Below are positions 61,201 to 64,000 of a stretch of DNA of 64,000 nt, piece by piece. Source of the stretch: Amphimedon queenslandica (lineage: Eukaryota; Porifera; Demospongiae; Haplosclerida; Niphatidae); assembly GCF_000090795.2 (NCBI RefSeq), contig NW_003546372.1, positions 126,661 to 190,660 of the forward strand, in the 5' to 3' direction. The stretch's first letter is position 1. Every line of letters begins with the position of its first letter. The notes beneath the pieces are model-generated. The model saw only the letters and a list, made by a program, of their open reading frames with translations. It had not been told where the DNA came from and ran no database searches. Position numbers and translations under genes: made by a program.

Positions 61201-63082
61201 CGATTCAGAGTCTTCCTAACGTCACCTAATTTACGTGAGAGTTGACTCCGTCTCATCACACGTGACAACTGATAATTAGAAAAATCATTAGCATCCTAAA
61301 ATAAATAAATATTTATATAGCAATTATTATTATTATTAATACTGTACTTTGGGTAAGGCCATTGGATCACATCTTGCTGTTCTTTCTTTCTCTTTCTTCT
61401 CCAGTAAGAGGTCATGCTGTATCTCGGGCGGTAGGCAAGAAAATGATTCAGAATTGACATCAATGTTATCATCATCTCTGTAAGACTAATAAAGAAAAAT
61501 AACAACAACAACAACAGCAATTACTTACGTGATCATCAAAATAATTTGTATCTTCGTGCTCACTGATTTCTTCAATTGACTGATTAACTAAAGCACTAAT
61601 AACATAATAATAATAAGTAATATTATTATTATTACAATAATACCTGTCCTTTTCAGGTAGATAAAACATGTCCTCTTCAATATTTGTTTTTTTAATATAG
61701 CTGGGTATATCTCTAATTAAAGAGCACTCGTCTAATACTATTACTAATAACATTAATTTTGTCTTACAGTTCTTTTCCAGTTATTGTTTTAATAGCCTGA
61801 GCCTCCAACAGTTTCCTTGATCTTTTATCCATTAGTTCCCCGGCAGCCTTACCTGCTTCTTTCCGCTTCCTTCTTCTTAACTCCTACATACACATATCAA
61901 TGATACATACTGTCCAAATACTGTATAGTGCAAAATTTTCATGGGCTATAAATTCTATGAATTTGCCCAAAAACCTAAATTGTGGATTTGTCACAAAATT
62001 TTTGTCCAGGGCAAAAAATTGTTCTAGCTCCATACTCCACGTGTATTATAGATATAAACACTAAACCCTAACCTTAACTGTGTAGAGTTGCCCGGACAAA
62101 TTATACCGTAGGTTGGGATATATTTACGGCTGCAATTATTCGCGGTCATAAAAAAATTTCAATTAAAAACCATGGAAACCGAGGTGTTATTTTAATTGAA
62201 AAAGGCGCGATAGTGAAGAAAAGCACCGTGCTGCAGTGTTCTTGAGCTGTTCTTCTTGTGTCACTAAGCCTTGGGCTCTTTGGAGCTGCTTTACCGGTTC
62301 TTTTCAGAACTAGTGCCTTGCCGTATTTTGGGACTCTCCACCCATTCTAGTTAGTGTTTATTGACTTGGGCGTGGTTTATTATCACCAGCACGCGGACCA
62401 GCAAAAATTTGCAGCAAAGATGTTGAAAGAGCTCTGAGGTAGTGGTCCATACAAGAAGTTAACAGATAGAGAAGGACTCGCTATTGGTGAATGGCTCCAC
62501 TATAGCTGCTAAAGAACAGATGAATAGCTGAACACTAAACACGTGGTCTTAATTGTCATAGCAATGCTCTAACAGTTTCGATGGTTTTTAATTGAATTTT
62601 TTTATGACCGCGAATAATTGCAGCCGCGAATATATCCCGACCTATGGTATTATCTAACTCTAATAACACTGTCTTAAACCATAATAAATTAATTTTACAG
62701 TTTTAACTCTTAAAAATCACATAATTTAATCCCTCAATAATTTGTCTGTACAGTATAATAGTAGCACAACGTACCAGTGTTTTAGTCTTTAAAGGTGGCG
62801 GGGGGCCATCGAACACAAAGACTGGTCGTATTTGGTAAAACAACAACTTGCATATCCTGTTGAACAGTACTAGTAGGTGTGGTTTGGGTATCTCATTCCC
62901 GTGATGGTCCCTGGCACCTTTGATAGCTTGATTCAGCCATATACTCACATCTGTTCAAAAATAAAAGAGAGAAAAAGAGGGAGGCATCCCTTACCTACTG
63001 CTAATATTTGTCCTTTTAAAGTCTCCGGGTTTATGGCTCTCCCTGATGGCTCCAATATTTTCCAAAGATCCTTGACCCCCAT
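58220..63082 (-). CDS. ERCC5: DNA repair endonuclease XPG
   Basis: Starts [17 protein letters not shown] (exon 62995-63082), then 62775-62950 ([31 protein letters not shown]), 61768-61883, and more exons to the stop at 58220. The N nuclease block is canonical. A long acidic spacer (around 60276-61268, rich in Glu, Ser, Thr) parts it from the I block: [31 protein letters not shown] and [12 protein letters not shown]. Near the end are [19 protein letters not shown], a basic stretch and an acidic Ser tail ending SSSED. XPG makes the 3' cut in nucleotide excision repair and steadies TFIIH. The junction between the third exon and the next (near 61740-61770) would not close in frame by hand, so that part is unsure. 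Its start is 51 bases from the FDXR stop. Confidence 0.92.
58755..59510 (+). repeat. Unit-repeat element with about four tandem units
   Basis: The best array of the unit: four runs of ~155 bases, each with the landmarks aaagttgatacaca, ggacatgtatatgtatca and gagaattct. It begins near aaacagcatgatgcttcatt and ends near caacttgacgatccatggac. In an ERCC5 intron. Confidence 0.75.
61919..62103. mobile_element. Possible worn MITE next to the large one
   Basis: tactgtatagtgcaaaattt at the left matches the start of the MITE at 41986. The right end is not clear and may abut the next element at TATACCGTA. Confidence 0.4.
62104..62649. mobile_element. Long MITE with ~75-base inverted ends
   Basis: Left taccgtaggttgggatatat plus ttacggctgcaattattcgc; the right end is the near-exact reverse complement (gcgaataattgcagccgcga, atatatcccgacctatggta). 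546 bases, no ORF, in an ERCC5 intron. Confidence 0.92.
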
Positions 63083-63133
63083 TGTGACATCACGTGTTAG
63101 ACCATGCCCACTAGTTATAAAACTTCAGTAATG

Positions 63134-63781
63134 TTAATTTTTATTGTTTTTAATAATTTGCAACATTTCTAGCACAGAAACAATCTTTTCTCTTGGTTTT
63201 CCTACCAATTCTCCTCTCCTCTTCTCTTCTTCATCAATCTTTAGCCAGTCCTCAAAAAGAACCGGCTCAAATCCTACTCAACAACAATGCTAGGAATAGC
63301 AATAACAACAACTGAGTACCTTTTATATCATTCAATATGTCCCTAGCTGTATTAGAAGAAGGAAGCATCCCTATTAAGATTACAATATATATAATACAAT
63401 ATTAGAGGGATATAGCTGTTACCATTCTTATTATCTTCTATAATACTACCAGCAGTTTCAAATGCATCATTCATGGTAGTCAATATCACACCAGTTGGGC
63501 CTCTCTTTACCCAACCACTGCAATATAATCCTAAAATCTTGTAATGAACAATTTAAATAAATAAAATGACATACCGTTGATAGTAGTTCCATTATTGACT
63601 ACTCTTCCTTTACTGTTATTAATAATACCCAGTTTCTCATCAAAAGGTATTTCTGGGTCTATGTTTCTACTCTTGTATCCAATGCTTCGAAGAACCATGG
63701 AACAATCAATAGTTTCATACTCTCCACTACCAACAGCTGTTGTATTCCCACCATTAGCATCTTCCTACAATAATGATAAAC

Positions 63782-63835
<54 letters not shown>

Positions 63836-64000
63836 CTCTCTTTTTTTACAATTAGTTCATTTATTTCAAGTTTGATTCCTTTCGTTATTTCATTTCTTGC
63901 TATTATTTCCATTGGACTTCGGCAGAACAATAGCTCCAATACATTATCATCATTACTAATATCTCTACCATCACTAATAAATTAATATTTTAATAATAAA
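63134..64000 (-). CDS. FDXR: Mitochondrial NADPH:adrenodoxin oxidoreductase (C-terminal part)
   Basis: Only the last exons are in the window; the gene runs on past 64000. Visible pieces include [52 protein letters not shown] and [20 protein letters not shown], then GKPREKIV, ending at the stop at 63134-63136. The [14 protein letters not shown] stretch is the C-terminal FAD/NADP-binding signature of the family. FDXR passes electrons from NADPH through FAD to ferredoxin for iron-sulphur cluster and steroid chemistry. The N-terminal targeting and nucleotide-binding parts are not visible. Confidence 0.92.
63785..63834 (+). repeat. (AAT)n microsatellite
   Basis: About 17 AAT units in an FDXR intron; the polyleucine and polyasparagine ORFs come from it. 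Confidence 0.95.

Overview
The window looks like nuclear DNA of an early-branching animal, most likely a demosponge of the Amphimedon type. This is an inference from gene content (NOX-type p40phox, TAB1-like, KLHL2/3, xylosyltransferase, IFT70, CD225/dispanin genes), very dense packing, AT-rich sequence, introns often of 45-100 bases, and many small inverted-repeat transposons. I could run no database search; gene names rest on recognising motifs and on splicing exons by hand so that frames close.

Layout, left to right: a PH-domain phosphotyrosine adaptor (-) head to head with a p40phox/NCF4-like gene (+); KLHL2/3-like BTB-kelch (-); IFT70/TTC30 (-); protein xylosyltransferase (-) divergent from RBM18 (+); SRP68 (+) with a tRNA-Asp gene in one intron and an identical copy just after it; a USP31/43-like deubiquitinase (+); UBE2S (+); a single-exon 1281-residue beta-helix plus multi-membrane-span protein (-); two tandem TAB1-like PP2C genes (-); LYRM1 (+); TOP3A (-); a run of CD225/dispanin (IFITM-like) genes from 48.1 to 55.5 kb, one cut by a 595-base gap; LIN54-like (+); ERCC5/XPG (-); and the 3' end of FDXR (-).

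Spacing is tight. Several pairs share divergent promoters of about 90-320 bases, and some stop codons lie 38-85 bases from a neighbour's stop or start. Repeats sit mainly in introns. One class is a family built of a ~155-base unit in tandem with GGTTTCC-type ends. The other is several MITE families whose ends share the heptamer TACCGTA; some have inserted into the first class and so are younger.

The strongest candidates for something new are the CD225 cluster (five readable genes sharing one intron position between the two membrane segments, four starts with PPxY motifs), the TAB1-like pair (PP2C metal-binding motifs kept that vertebrate TAB1 has lost, one copy with an N-myristoylation motif), the intronless beta-helix membrane protein, and the adaptor with repeated EPQE-x-Y motifs. 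I saw no retrovirus, LTR element, Polinton, LINE or CRISPR array.
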